This document shows, piece after piece, positions 35,526 to 43,446 of a DNA stretch of 64,000 nt. The stretch lies in the NCBI RefSeq assembly GCF_022919215.1, contig NZ_CP095046.1, positions 4,144,501-4,208,500 of the forward strand, read 5' to 3'. Each line of letters starts with the position of its first letter. Position 1 is the first letter of the stretch. The notes beneath the pieces are model-generated. The model saw nothing but the letters and a program-made list of their open reading frames with translations, was not told the origin of the DNA and did no database searches. The stretch comes from Hymenobacter cellulosilyticus. GTDB taxonomy: Bacteria; Bacteroidota; Bacteroidia; Cytophagales; Hymenobacteraceae. Both the position numbers and the translations under genes were made by a program.

Positions 35526-35996
35526 TCAGGATTTGCGCGCGGCGGGCAGCACGGCCGCCTGGGCCGACACGGCCTGCCAACGGCCATTGAGCTTGACGAA
35601 CACGTCGGTAAAGCGCAGGCGCAAGGCGAAAGGCTGGCCCAGCCAGGTGCCGGTTTGCAGAAACCAGCCGGTCAGAAGCACCGTGTTTTTACCGTACTGC
35701 CGCACCCGCACGTCCTGGCTCTGAAACGGATTGACCACGGAATTGGGGTTGCTGACAGCCAGCAGCATCGTTTTTTTGTCGTTGACGCTGCCGTCGGAGG
35801 CCGTGTAAAGAAAGTCGGGCGCGAGCAGGCCGCTGATAAAGGCCGTGTCGCGGCTGACGATGGCCTCGTTCCAACGCCGCTCCAGCTGCAGCACCTGCTG
35901 GGCTACTTTAGGGTCGGGCGGGCGGGGCGCACCGCGCTGGGCGAAGGTGGCGGGCAGGGCAGGCAAGCTGGACAGAAGCAAGAGGGTGGTGCGCAT
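35526..35996 (-). CDS. Secreted SnoaL-like/DUF4440 protein
   Basis: 156 aa from the Met at 35996, giving the signal peptide MRTTLLLLSSLPALPATFA. The mature part fits the NTF2-like fold: VLQLERRWNEAIVSRDTAFI, LLAPDFLYTASDGSVNDKKT, VRVRQYGKNTVLLTGWFL, FALRLRFTDVFVKLNGRWQA. This domain binds small ligands or acts in diverse enzymes; here it is periplasmic. It lies 32 bp upstream of the thyA start in the same orientation and may be read into thyA. Confidence 0.78.
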   Translation of the reverse strand: MRTTLLLLSSLPALPATFAQRGAPRPPDPKVAQQVLQLERRWNEAIVSRDTAFISGLLAPDFLYTASDGSVNDKKTMLLAVSNPNSVVNPFQSQDVRVRQYGKNTVLLTGWFLQTGTWLGQPFALRLRFTDVFVKLNGRWQAVSAQAAVLPAARKS

Positions 35997-36034
35997 GAGA
36001 AACAAAGCAAAGTGCTTGAGCAAAAACCGTTTCT

Positions 36035-36127
36035 GGCATCGTGAGCCCGCGAAGGAGCTAGCTAAACGACAGTTGCCACAACGACTCGTTCCAGCGTAAT
36101 AAGGTCCTTCGCGGAGCTCAGGATGAC
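36035..36127. repeat. Family B inverted repeat, degenerate copy (B3)
   Basis: The right arm AAGGTCCTTCGCGGAGCTCA then GGATGAC is a good family match; the left arm GGCATCGTGAGCCCGCGAAG then GAGCTA is decayed. It lies between the SnoaL-like and cupin genes. Confidence 0.6.
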
Positions 36128-36196
36128 AGAGTTGATAACAACGAAAAAGCCGCCCTAATGGACGGCTTTACACCTACCAGGCTCGCTTGAGCAGCC

Positions 36197-36682
36197 CTAG
36201 TTACTGCGCGTAAACTGCTCGATAGCCGCCCGCAGATGCGGATATTCCTGTAGTAGTGCTTCCCGCCGGCCCAGCTCGAAATCCTGGAAGTCGAAGCCGG
36301 GCGCTACCGTGCAGCTGACCAGGGCAAAGCCAGCTTCACCTTTCACCCGGGCCCCAAACCACACGTTAGCCGGAATCATGGCCTGGGGTACTTCACCCCG
36401 CTCAATGGCATTGCCGAGCGTAATGGTTACCAGCTGCTTATCCTGAATAAAAACGATTTCCAGGGCCTGGCCCTGGTGGAAAAACCACAGCTCATCCGAC
36501 TGAATCCGGTGGAAATGGGACTTGTCGGCATCGGCCAGCAGGTAATGAATGGCCGTGCTGACGTTGCGAGAAGCTCCTGTTTCGGTCGTGATGCTGGTAG
36601 CGGCCCGGTATGTTTCCTTGTAGTAGCCGCCTTCCGGGTGGGGCAGCAGCTGTAATGTGTCGATAATGGTTTGGGCACTCAT
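36197..36682 (-). CDS. DUF985 cupin-domain protein
   Basis: 161 aa, one cupin barrel. The family start IIDTLQLLPHPEGGYYKETY is present, with ISTAIHYLL-type strand TAIHYLLADADKSHFHRIQS, DELWFFHQGQALEIVFI (metal/ligand region), VPQAMIPANVWFGARVK and ALVSCTVAPGFDFQDFELG. DUF985 proteins are small cytosolic cupins with suspected sugar or epimerase-like ligands; the activity here is unknown. Confidence 0.88.
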   Translation of the reverse strand: MSAQTIIDTLQLLPHPEGGYYKETYRAATSITTETGASRNVSTAIHYLLADADKSHFHRIQSDELWFFHQGQALEIVFIQDKQLVTITLGNAIERGEVPQAMIPANVWFGARVKGEAGFALVSCTVAPGFDFQDFELGRREALLQEYPHLRAAIEQFTRSN

Positions 36683-36740
36683 GAGGCAGGAAAAAAGCGG
36701 GAATTCCGTGGGACAATCTACTAGGTAGTACTCTTGTTCT

Positions 36741-37475
36741 CTACGCTATGAGTCTGACCATGGCAAAATCATCGGTGGGTTTCAGGCCGTAAACATGCTC
36801 CAGCGTTTTCAATTTTAAGCTCAGCATATCTGCATTTTCAACATTGGTCTTATCAGATAGTAAGAAGCTGATGGGGTCAATTATATCTGTATTATCCACC
36901 TTCTTAATTGGCGCAAACATAAATATTCCATCTGTAGCAATACTAACATCCTGGAGTGTATCAAACTCTATTTTTTGGCACTGACTTTCATACCAACTGT
37001 CGAAGTTTTCATGCAAATGAAATCCTAAATAATCCGGTTTATTATCCTGGTCAAATTCGGTAATGTAGCCATTAATACTTACTAACCCATCGCCAATTAC
37101 TAAGACAATACCTTTCTGATTACTTCTGTCAAACAGCATGATAATTAAAGTGGTTAGCAATTCATTTCGCTCCAGCATGAGCTGATTTTTTACGATGTTC
37201 AGTTCCATGAACAAGCTGGCCACTACCGACTTCAGATACCCATCAACATTGATTTCTGTACTGGACTGATACAACTCCTGATACCCCTTCTCTTTGGCAA
37301 TCTTGCGCAGAATTTTCCCAACCAATGTTGACACGAAGTAGCTATCCGTTGCCATTGTGCAGCCATCCATTACGGCGCACAACACCTTATCAGGGCCGAT
37401 ATCTCCTACAAATACGTAATCTTCGCAATGGTTCGTGTGGTATTCTCCGATTTGTAAGGCTGAATATATTTTCAT
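36741..37475 (-). CDS. PP2C-like phosphatase, AT-rich
   Basis: 244 aa from the Met at 37475 (MKIYSALQIGEYHTNHCEDY). The PP2C metal-binding signatures are recognisable: HCEDY near the N-terminus, VLCAVMDGCTMATDSYFVST (DG motif), VLVIGDGLVSING, VSIATDGIFMF (TDG) and PTDDFAMVRL (final Asp pair). It should dephosphorylate Ser/Thr with Mn/Mg. Its base composition is clearly more AT-rich than all neighbours and its codons differ, which suggests recent acquisition. The TATCTTTG motif just upstream would give an almost leaderless message. Confidence 0.75.
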   Translation of the reverse strand: MKIYSALQIGEYHTNHCEDYVFVGDIGPDKVLCAVMDGCTMATDSYFVSTLVGKILRKIAKEKGYQELYQSSTEINVDGYLKSVVASLFMELNIVKNQLMLERNELLTTLIIMLFDRSNQKGIVLVIGDGLVSINGYITEFDQDNKPDYLGFHLHENFDSWYESQCQKIEFDTLQDVSIATDGIFMFAPIKKVDNTDIIDPISFLLSDKTNVENADMLSLKLKTLEHVYGLKPTDDFAMVRLIA

Positions 37476-37480
37476 ACAAA

Positions 37481-37488
37481 CAAAGATA
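37481..37488 (-). promoter_or_regulatory. Candidate -7 element for the PP2C-like gene
   Basis: TATCTTTG on the minus strand ends 5 bp before the ATG at 37475, so transcription would start at or near the initiation codon. Confidence 0.3.
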
Positions 37489-37574
37489 CGCTCATTAGCT
37501 ATAATGACGATTTTAATAAGTAATACACCCACTACTTCTGTCAGTGGCTCCCAAGCTGCTACCTGGCACTGTTC

Positions 37575-38060
37575 CTAGCTATCTTTCAGTTTGATTACCT
37601 TCTGCCAGGCGCCGCTTTCGGCATAGTGCTTGATGACACTGCCCCGCTCAACCAGAAATGCGCGCAGATACTTTTCCAGCAAAAGAAAATCAACTGCCCG
37701 GCCTAGTAGCCCATACGGTGACTGAAATGTAAATACGTCCCGCATAAGCGTACCAGAACCTTGCGCGACGAAATGATGCTCATGACGCATCGACTTAAAA
37801 GCGCCCTGCTGCATTTCATCACAGAAATAAACCGGAAACTCAGCTTCCGTTATCTTGCTGGTCAGGGTTTGCCAGATGCCAAAGTGCCGGGCCCGAAAGG
37901 TGACGACGTCCCCAAGCTGCAAAACGCCGCTGCGGATTCCGCCGACTATTGACTCCTGGGTTTTCTGGGCCGAAATGGAGTGCAAATCAACGCTAAGCGC
38001 CAGCGTGTAGCAGAGCCTAGGCGACGCCTGAATGCGGGTTTCGACCTCGATGATTGCCAT
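37575..38060 (-). CDS. SRPBCC/START-like ligand-binding protein
   Basis: 161 aa, single helix-grip domain: IIEVETRIQASPRLCYTLAL, SGVLQLGDVVTFRARHFGIW, YFCDEMQQGAFKSMRHEHHF, GTLMRDVFTFQSPYGLLGRA, LLEKYLRAFLVERGSVIKHY. The pattern is that of cell division inhibitor/SRPBCC proteins common in Bacteroidetes, often near photolyase or TIGR01777 genes, none of which are here. The ligand is unknown. Confidence 0.78.
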   Translation of the reverse strand: MAIIEVETRIQASPRLCYTLALSVDLHSISAQKTQESIVGGIRSGVLQLGDVVTFRARHFGIWQTLTSKITEAEFPVYFCDEMQQGAFKSMRHEHHFVAQGSGTLMRDVFTFQSPYGLLGRAVDFLLLEKYLRAFLVERGSVIKHYAESGAWQKVIKLKDS

Positions 38061-38099
38061 GAGCTGCGGCGCAAAAAGGAAGCTTGTAGTTCAAACGAA

Positions 38100-38134
38100 A
38101 AAGAGCCGCCACTTCTGCATAGTGGCGGCTCTTT
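38100..38134 (-). terminator. Terminator after the small secreted Cys/Lys protein
   Basis: AAAGAGCCGCCACT-TCTGCAT-AGTGGCGGCTCTTT, a perfect 14-bp stem with a T-rich end on the minus strand (CTTTTTCG). Confidence 0.8.
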
Positions 38135-38154
38135 GCAATAAGAAGCAATGCTGC

Positions 38155-38376
38155 TTACAGCGACTTGGAAACCGGCGTTACGGCGGCCGGGGTATTCTCG
38201 GCGGGCTTTACGGAGGCCGTTTTACCGCCTTTTTTCATGCAGCAGCTGGCGGTGCCTTTCTCGGCCATCGAGCAGGACTTCGCGCTTTTCTTGCCTTTCT
38301 TGTCGTCTTTGCCCTCGTGGGCGGAAGCGGTGCCAACAAAGGCGAGCAGGGTCAGGGCGAGCAGGACGTTTTTCAT
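38155..38376 (-). CDS. Small secreted Lys/Ser/Cys-rich protein
   Basis: 73 aa from the Met at 38376: signal peptide MKNVLLALTLLAFVGTASA, then HEGKDDKKGKKSAKSCSMAE, KGTASCCMKKGGKTAS and a P/V tail. Three Cys and an N-terminal HEGKDD could bind a metal such as Cu or Zn, but this is inference. Its own terminator at 38100 supports a real transcript. The longer ORF start upstream would destroy the signal peptide and is rejected. Confidence 0.6.
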   Translation of the reverse strand: MKNVLLALTLLAFVGTASAHEGKDDKKGKKSAKSCSMAEKGTASCCMKKGGKTASVKPAENTPAAVTPVSKSL

Positions 38377-38534
38377 AAGGTAGATATTGAAAGCGTGAGG
38401 AAACAAAAGGCGGCGGGGCGTGGTTGGCTCCCTGGTGCCTCTAAAGTACAAAAGCGGCGGCAAAGTTCGACGCCGCCCGAGGCTGCTTTTTTGTTTGTTT
38501 GCCGCGGCCCGGAGCCGTGGCCCTAGCTCCCCGA

Positions 38535-40835
38535 ATGCCGCTTCGCAAACTCAGTTACCTTACCCTGCTCCTGCTGTCCTTGGTGACGGCCGTGAGCATC
38601 TATTTCGTGGCCCAGCTGCGTTTCAACTATAATTTCAACGACTTCTACCCCGCTGGCGACCCGGACCTGGACTACTACGAGAAGTACTCGGCACGCTTCG
38701 GCAACGACAACGACTACGTGCTGCTGGGCCTGGAGGCGCCCCAGGGCCATTCGGTATTCGAGCCCGGGTTCCTGACCAAGGTCGATTCGCTGACGGGCTT
38801 TATCCAGCAGCGCCGGCACGTGGTGCACGTCACTTCGCCCACCAACGCTACCAACCCCGTGGTGGAAGGCTTTGGCGTGTTCAACGTGCCCTACCTCCAC
38901 CCCGCAGAACCCGCCCGCCGGGCCCAGGATTCGACGCTGATATACCGCACCCCGGGCCTGGTCGACAACCTGATTGCCCGCGACGCCCGCTCGGTGACCA
39001 TTCTGTTTCAGACCACGCCCAACCTGAGCAAGCCACCCGGCGACTCGCTTTTGGCGGCCGTGCGCACCGAGCTCAGCCGCCAGAGCATTGCCGAAAGCCA
39101 GTACCACCTGGCCGGCAAGATGGTGGCCCAGTCCGTGTTCGTGGACCGGCTGCAGTGGGAGCTGGTGGTGTTTATGAGCTTGTCGGTGGTGCTGGTCACG
39201 GTGCTGCTCTGGTTTACGTTCCGGACCTGGTGGGGCGTGGTCTTGCCGCTCGTGGTGGTGCTGGGCGCCATTATCTGGGGCCTGGGCCTGATGAGTGCCT
39301 GCGGGGTCAGCATCGATTTGATGACGGCCCTGCTGCCCATTATGCTCTTCGTGGTGGGCATGTCCGACACCATTCACATCATTACCCGCTACAGCACGGA
39401 GCTGGGCTACGGGGCCAGCAAAAAGGATTCGTTGCTGATTGCCTTGAAGGAGTCGGGCTTCGGCTCGGGCTTGTCGGCCCTGACAACCAGCATCGGCTTT
39501 TTCACGCTGATGACCAGCACCATCCGGCCGATTTACAACTTCGGGTTGTTTACCGGCATTGCGGTGCTGCTCACCTTTATTCTGTCCTTTACGCTACTTC
39601 CGGCCATGCTGATACTCCTGCGCAAGCCCCAGCTGCGGGTGCCCCGTGCGGAAGGCCACAGCTGGGACGGGGTGCTGGGCCGGATGTTTCGCACAGTACT
39701 GGCCCACCGCCGGCTGGTAGTGGGCCTGAGCGCCCTGATTCTGATTGGGTCGGTGGCTTCGGCTTCGCGCATCCGTATCAACTCGGCCTTGCTCGACGAC
39801 CTGTCGAAAAACGACCCGGTAAAGCTGGATTTCGCCTTTTTTGAGAAGAACTTCGCCGGGGTGCGGCCCTTCGAGCTGGCCCTGGACCCGGCGCCCGGCC
39901 GCACCATCTACGATTTGCAGGTGCTGCGCGAAACAGAGGAAATCGAGCAGTATTTACAAAAAACCTATGGGCTCAACTTCGTGGCCTCGCCCGTGACCAT
40001 TATTAAGTCGGTGCGCAAGGCCCTGAACGGCGGCCTGCTGGAAGAATACCGCCTGCCCGATTCCGAGGCCGAGCTGACCCAGCTGGTGCGCAAAGTGAAG
40101 CTGTTTCGCAAGAAGCCCGAGTTCCGGGCCCTGGTGCTGCCCGATGCCTCCGAGGGCCGCCTCACCGGCCGCATGCCCGACGTGGGCAGTATCCGGGCCG
40201 ACGCGCTGAATGCGGAGTTGCGCCAGTTTCTGCGGCAGAACACCGACCCCAAGATCCTGACCACCCGGCTCACGGGCTCGGCCAACCTGATTGACAAAAA
40301 CAACGAAAACCTCACGCTCAACATGATTACGGGCATGAGCATCGACATTGTGATGGTCACGCTCATCGTGCTGGCTTTGTTCCGCAGCCTGCGCATGACC
40401 ATTGTGGTGCTGATTCCCAACCTGGTCCCGATTCTGATTGTGGCCGGCGTGATGGGCCTGGCGGGCGTGAGCATGAAGGTCAGCACCAGCATCATCTTCA
40501 CCATTGCCTTCGGCATTGCTGTCGACGACACGATTCACTTTATCAGCAAGCTTAAGCTGACTCTCTTGCAGGAACCCAGCTTGTTCCGGGCCGTGCGCAA
40601 AACCTACCTGATGGCTGGCAAAGCCGTCATTGTGACCTCCCTGATTCTGGTCGGCGGCTTTAGCACCCTGATTTTCTCCTCTTTCGACGGCACCTTCTAC
40701 GTGGGCCTGCTCATCGGTCTGACCCTGCTCTTTGGTGTGGTGGCCGAGTTGACTTTGCTGCCCATTCTCATCCTGTACTTCTATAAGCACAAGCCCAAGG
40801 AAATACGCCAGCCCGTACCGATGCTCACGGAGTAA
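38535..40835 (+). CDS. MMPL/RND-family exporter
   Basis: 766 aa from ATG 38535 (MPLRKLSYLTLLLLSLVTAV). Architecture of the two-fold RND/MMPL superfamily: TM1, a periplasmic loop (residues about 40-210), TM2-6 with the signature LLPIMLFVVGMSDTIHIITR, a second TM7 and loop, and TM8-12 with IAFGIAVDDTIHFISKL. The paired SDTIH/DDTIH motifs are the proton-relay Asp positions. It exports lipids or hydrophobic compounds using the proton gradient. No adaptor or outer-membrane channel gene adjoins it, typical of the MMPL rather than the tripartite type. Confidence 0.88.
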   Translation: MPLRKLSYLTLLLLSLVTAVSIYFVAQLRFNYNFNDFYPAGDPDLDYYEKYSARFGNDNDYVLLGLEAPQGHSVFEPGFLTKVDSLTGFIQQRRHVVHVTSPTNATNPVVEGFGVFNVPYLHPAEPARRAQDSTLIYRTPGLVDNLIARDARSVTILFQTTPNLSKPPGDSLLAAVRTELSRQSIAESQYHLAGKMVAQSVFVDRLQWELVVFMSLSVVLVTVLLWFTFRTWWGVVLPLVVVLGAIIWGLGLMSACGVSIDLMTALLPIMLFVVGMSDTIHIITRYSTELGYGASKKDSLLIALKESGFGSGLSALTTSIGFFTLMTSTIRPIYNFGLFTGIAVLLTFILSFTLLPAMLILLRKPQLRVPRAEGHSWDGVLGRMFRTVLAHRRLVVGLSALILIGSVASASRIRINSALLDDLSKNDPVKLDFAFFEKNFAGVRPFELALDPAPGRTIYDLQVLRETEEIEQYLQKTYGLNFVASPVTIIKSVRKALNGGLLEEYRLPDSEAELTQLVRKVKLFRKKPEFRALVLPDASEGRLTGRMPDVGSIRADALNAELRQFLRQNTDPKILTTRLTGSANLIDKNNENLTLNMITGMSIDIVMVTLIVLALFRSLRMTIVVLIPNLVPILIVAGVMGLAGVSMKVSTSIIFTIAFGIAVDDTIHFISKLKLTLLQEPSLFRAVRKTYLMAGKAVIVTSLILVGGFSTLIFSSFDGTFYVGLLIGLTLLFGVVAELTLLPILILYFYKHKPKEIRQPVPMLTE

Positions 40836-40884
40836 GGTGAACTAGTGAGGTGGTGAAATGGTGAGTTGTCGTTCAACGACCCGT

Positions 40885-41052
40885 GTCATTGCGAGGCCGA
40901 AGGCCGAAGCAATCCGTCCTCTGCGCAGGTAGTCCCGCTCTTTTACCAGAAAGCCCTTTCCCGTAGCGAATAGGAAAGGGCTTTTGCTTTTCACTTCAGG
41001 TCGCTCAGCACATCTCAGAGGACGGATTGCTTCGGCTCCGCCTCGCAATGAC
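40885..41052. repeat. Family A nested inverted repeat (A2)
   Basis: The outer arms GTCATTGCGAGGCCGAAGGC...AAGCAATCCGTCCTCTG pair with CAGAGGACGGATTGCTTCGG...GCCTCGCAATGAC. Inside is a second hairpin AAAGCCCTTTCC/GGAAAGGGCTTTT ending in a T-rich tract. It sits 50 bp after the exporter stop, as a terminator would. Confidence 0.85.
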
Positions 41053-41139
41053 CGGTAGTAAACCCGTCGGCGCACTCTCTAATATTCGCCTAGTAACCCC
41101 ATTGCAAACCATCCGGGCGCTTCCTCGTTACTTTGCTCC

Positions 41140-41727
41140 ATGATGAAGTGCCTTTTCTCCTTCCTGCTGTTGCTGGCAATGCTGCCGGCCCACGCTCAAA
41201 CGCCGGCTCCCACGACCACCCAGCCCGACCCGCTGACGCCCCTGATTAAGGAGCGCGAGGCTTTGATCCGGCAGTACGAGGAAGCCAGCGCCCAGCGCAA
41301 TGCGTTTCTGGCCGACAAGCCCTCCAAAAAGGACCTGCAGGAAGTAGTGGATGCATTGAAAGGTATTATTCGCAAGGACACCGAAATCGTAAAGGCGCTG
41401 AAGGAGTCGTCGATTCGGCGCACGGCCACCATTGTAGCCGAGAAAACCCAGGCCGAGCGCCAGGTGACGGTGGCCCGCGGCGACCAGTCGATGACCCGGG
41501 AGCGGTTCTACGACCTGGAAAACCAGATTCAGAACCTGCAGATCCGGGACAAGCAGCGCGAAAAGAAGCTGCAGGAAGCCCAGGCGGCCGCTCAGGAAGC
41601 AGCCGATGCCCGCGTAAGCCGGGAGCTGATTGCCGCCGGTCTGGCCGCCCTGAGCATCCTGCTGCTGTGGTACATCTACAAGCTGCGCGGGCAGGTGCGG
41701 CCCGCCCGCCGCGGTGCGCGCCGGTAG
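41140..41727 (+). CDS. Signal-peptide coiled-coil protein with C-terminal TM
   Basis: 195 aa. Signal peptide MMKCLFSFLLLLAMLPAHA; residues about 30-160 form a charged coiled coil (LIKEREALIRQYEEASAQRN, LENQIQNLQIRDKQREKKLQ). A membrane helix at about 161-182 (LIAAGLAALSILLLWYIYKL) is followed by a basic tail RGQVRPARRGARR that would stay in the cytosol. The topology is a periplasmic coiled coil anchored by its C-terminus. Function unknown. Confidence 0.7.
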   Translation: MMKCLFSFLLLLAMLPAHAQTPAPTTTQPDPLTPLIKEREALIRQYEEASAQRNAFLADKPSKKDLQEVVDALKGIIRKDTEIVKALKESSIRRTATIVAEKTQAERQVTVARGDQSMTRERFYDLENQIQNLQIRDKQREKKLQEAQAAAQEAADARVSRELIAAGLAALSILLLWYIYKLRGQVRPARRGARR

Positions 41728-41760
41728 CCGGAACTTTGCCGAATAACTCGTTTTTATCCT

Positions 41761-41926
41761 CGTCTGTCATCCTGAGCACAGCGAAGGACCTACCTCAGTT
41801 GGGTGATAAACTTCATTCATTGCGCTGAAGCCTTTGGTACCTGCATAAGCACAAGGGTTTCGGGCATTGAACTAGCCTCGGCACAACATGGAGGCAGGTC
41901 CTTCGCTGTGCTCAGGATGACAGACG
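41761..41926. repeat. Family B inverted repeat (B2)
   Basis: 36-base arms CGTCTGTCATCCTGAGCACA.../...TGTGCTCAGGATGACAGACG match with a single mismatch and enclose about 94 bp. Best-preserved family B copy. It lies between two rightward genes. Confidence 0.85.
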
Positions 41927-41951
41927 ACAAATAATGTAAATACCACACTCC

Positions 41952-42302
41952 ATGCTCGTTCCCGCCGCCCAATACCTGACCTACGCGGAGGCGGTGCAGC
42001 TGTATAACGAACTGCTGGAAGCCGAAATAAGCGCGCTGGTCAAGACCTGCGGCCCACCCTCCTTTCCGTTCGGCGACGGAATCTGGTACCAGCTGCTCAT
42101 TGAGGAAACCGATGCGGCAGCGGCCCGGGAGCTGGTAGCACGCTTCGAGGCCCAGCGTGCCGCCGTGGCAGTGCTGCGCTGCCCGCGCTGCGGCAGCACC
42201 GACACCCAGCCGCTGGAGCAGCGTAGCTTCTGGCAGCGCCTGTATTACGCCGGTACCACGCTCTACCGCTGCGCCGGCTGCAACCGAAACTTTGCCGCCT
42301 GA
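41952..42302 (+). CDS. DUF2007-like protein with C-terminal zinc ribbon
   Basis: 116 aa. The first ~70 residues resemble DUF2007 (putative signal-transducing) proteins: LTYAEAVQLYNELLEAEISA, GDGIWYQLLIEETDAAAARE. The C-terminus has a zinc ribbon: LRCPRCGSTDTQP...LYRCAGCNRNFAA. The combination suggests a small metal-binding regulatory or stress protein. It follows repeat B2 directly, so its promoter overlaps or lies within that repeat. Confidence 0.7.
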   Translation: MLVPAAQYLTYAEAVQLYNELLEAEISALVKTCGPPSFPFGDGIWYQLLIEETDAAAARELVARFEAQRAAVAVLRCPRCGSTDTQPLEQRSFWQRLYYAGTTLYRCAGCNRNFAA

Positions 42303-42449
42303 TGATTTTATCTACCTTATTTATAGCATCATACTTATAAATACTGAAAGCAAACCAAGACTTTTGATGCTTTGGATAGTTGTTGAGACACGGTATTTGG
42401 GCGGGTTATCCGTCTGCCGTAGTGCATCTACTTTTTACAACCACATCCA

Positions 42450-43316
42450 ATGACTAACCAAAGCACCAACCCCGCTCCCGCCAAAACCTTTGCCCTGGGT
42501 GGCGACCTGACCGTTAACCGCATGGGCTACGGCGCCATGCGCATCACCGGCGACGGAATCTGGGGCCCGCCCCAGGACCACGACGAGTCTATCCGGGTGC
42601 TGCAGCGCGCCGTGGAGCTGGGCGTCAACTTTATTGATACGGCCGACAGCTACGGCCCCAACGTGTCGGAGGAGCTGATTGCCGAGGCTCTGCACCCCTA
42701 CGCCCAGGGCCTGATTATCGGCACCAAGGGCGGCCTGCTGCGCACCGGTCCCAACCAGTGGCCCATTGACTCCAGCCCCGAACACCTTAAGGAAGCCCTG
42801 GAAGGCAGCTTGCAACGCCTGAAGCTAGACCAGATTGACCTCTACCAGCTGCACCGCGTCGACCCGAACGTGCCGTTCGAGAAAACCCTGGAGTTCCTGC
42901 AAAAGGCCCAGGAAGACGGTCTGATCAAGCATATTGGACTGTCGGAAGTAACGGTGGAGCAGATTCAGCAGGCCCAGCAGTACGTGAAAGTGGTATCGGT
43001 GCAGAACATGTACAGTGTCGACAACCGCAAGTGGGAAGCTGAGCTAGAATTCTGCGAGCAAAACGGTCTGGCCTTCATTCCGTGGTACCCGCTGGCCGGC
43101 GGCAATGAGCAGGCCCTGAGCAAGCTGGCCCAGATTGGCGACAAGTACGGCGCCAGCAAGCAGCAAGTGGCCCTGAACTGGCTCTTGCACCGCTCGCCCA
43201 ACATTCTGCTGATTCCGGGCACCTCGAAAGTGAAACACCTGGAGGAAAACGTAAAGGCCGCCGACATCCAGCTTTCGGCCGAAGACATGGCCGAGCTCGA
43301 AAACTTCGGCAGCTAA
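42450..43316 (+). CDS. Aldo/keto reductase
   Basis: 288 aa, the standard AKR length. Catalytic tetrad recognisable: Asp and Tyr in FIDTADSYGPNVSEELIAEA, Lys in LIIGTKGGLL, His in DLYQLHRVDPN. NADPH-binding C-terminal region: LIPGTSKVKHLEENVKAADI. It reduces aldehydes or ketones with NAD(P)H; the substrate is not predictable. Intact, with its own terminator downstream. Confidence 0.94.
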   Translation: MTNQSTNPAPAKTFALGGDLTVNRMGYGAMRITGDGIWGPPQDHDESIRVLQRAVELGVNFIDTADSYGPNVSEELIAEALHPYAQGLIIGTKGGLLRTGPNQWPIDSSPEHLKEALEGSLQRLKLDQIDLYQLHRVDPNVPFEKTLEFLQKAQEDGLIKHIGLSEVTVEQIQQAQQYVKVVSVQNMYSVDNRKWEAELEFCEQNGLAFIPWYPLAGGNEQALSKLAQIGDKYGASKQQVALNWLLHRSPNILLIPGTSKVKHLEENVKAADIQLSAEDMAELENFGS

Positions 43317-43344
43317 ACCAGCGGCGTCAGCCAACCTTAGTCCC

Positions 43345-43392
43345 AACCCGGTCCGTACGGAGTACTACTGCAGTGCTTCGGGCCGGGTTTTG
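43345..43392 (+). terminator. Terminator of the aldo/keto reductase gene
   Basis: AACCCGG...CCGGGTTTTGCTTT, a 7-bp stem with long loop and T-rich tail. Confidence 0.5.
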
Positions 43393-43446
43393 CTTTGCCG
43401 AGCTTGTAGCTAACCTCCTATTCCTGTGTTCACCAACCGCCTACGA

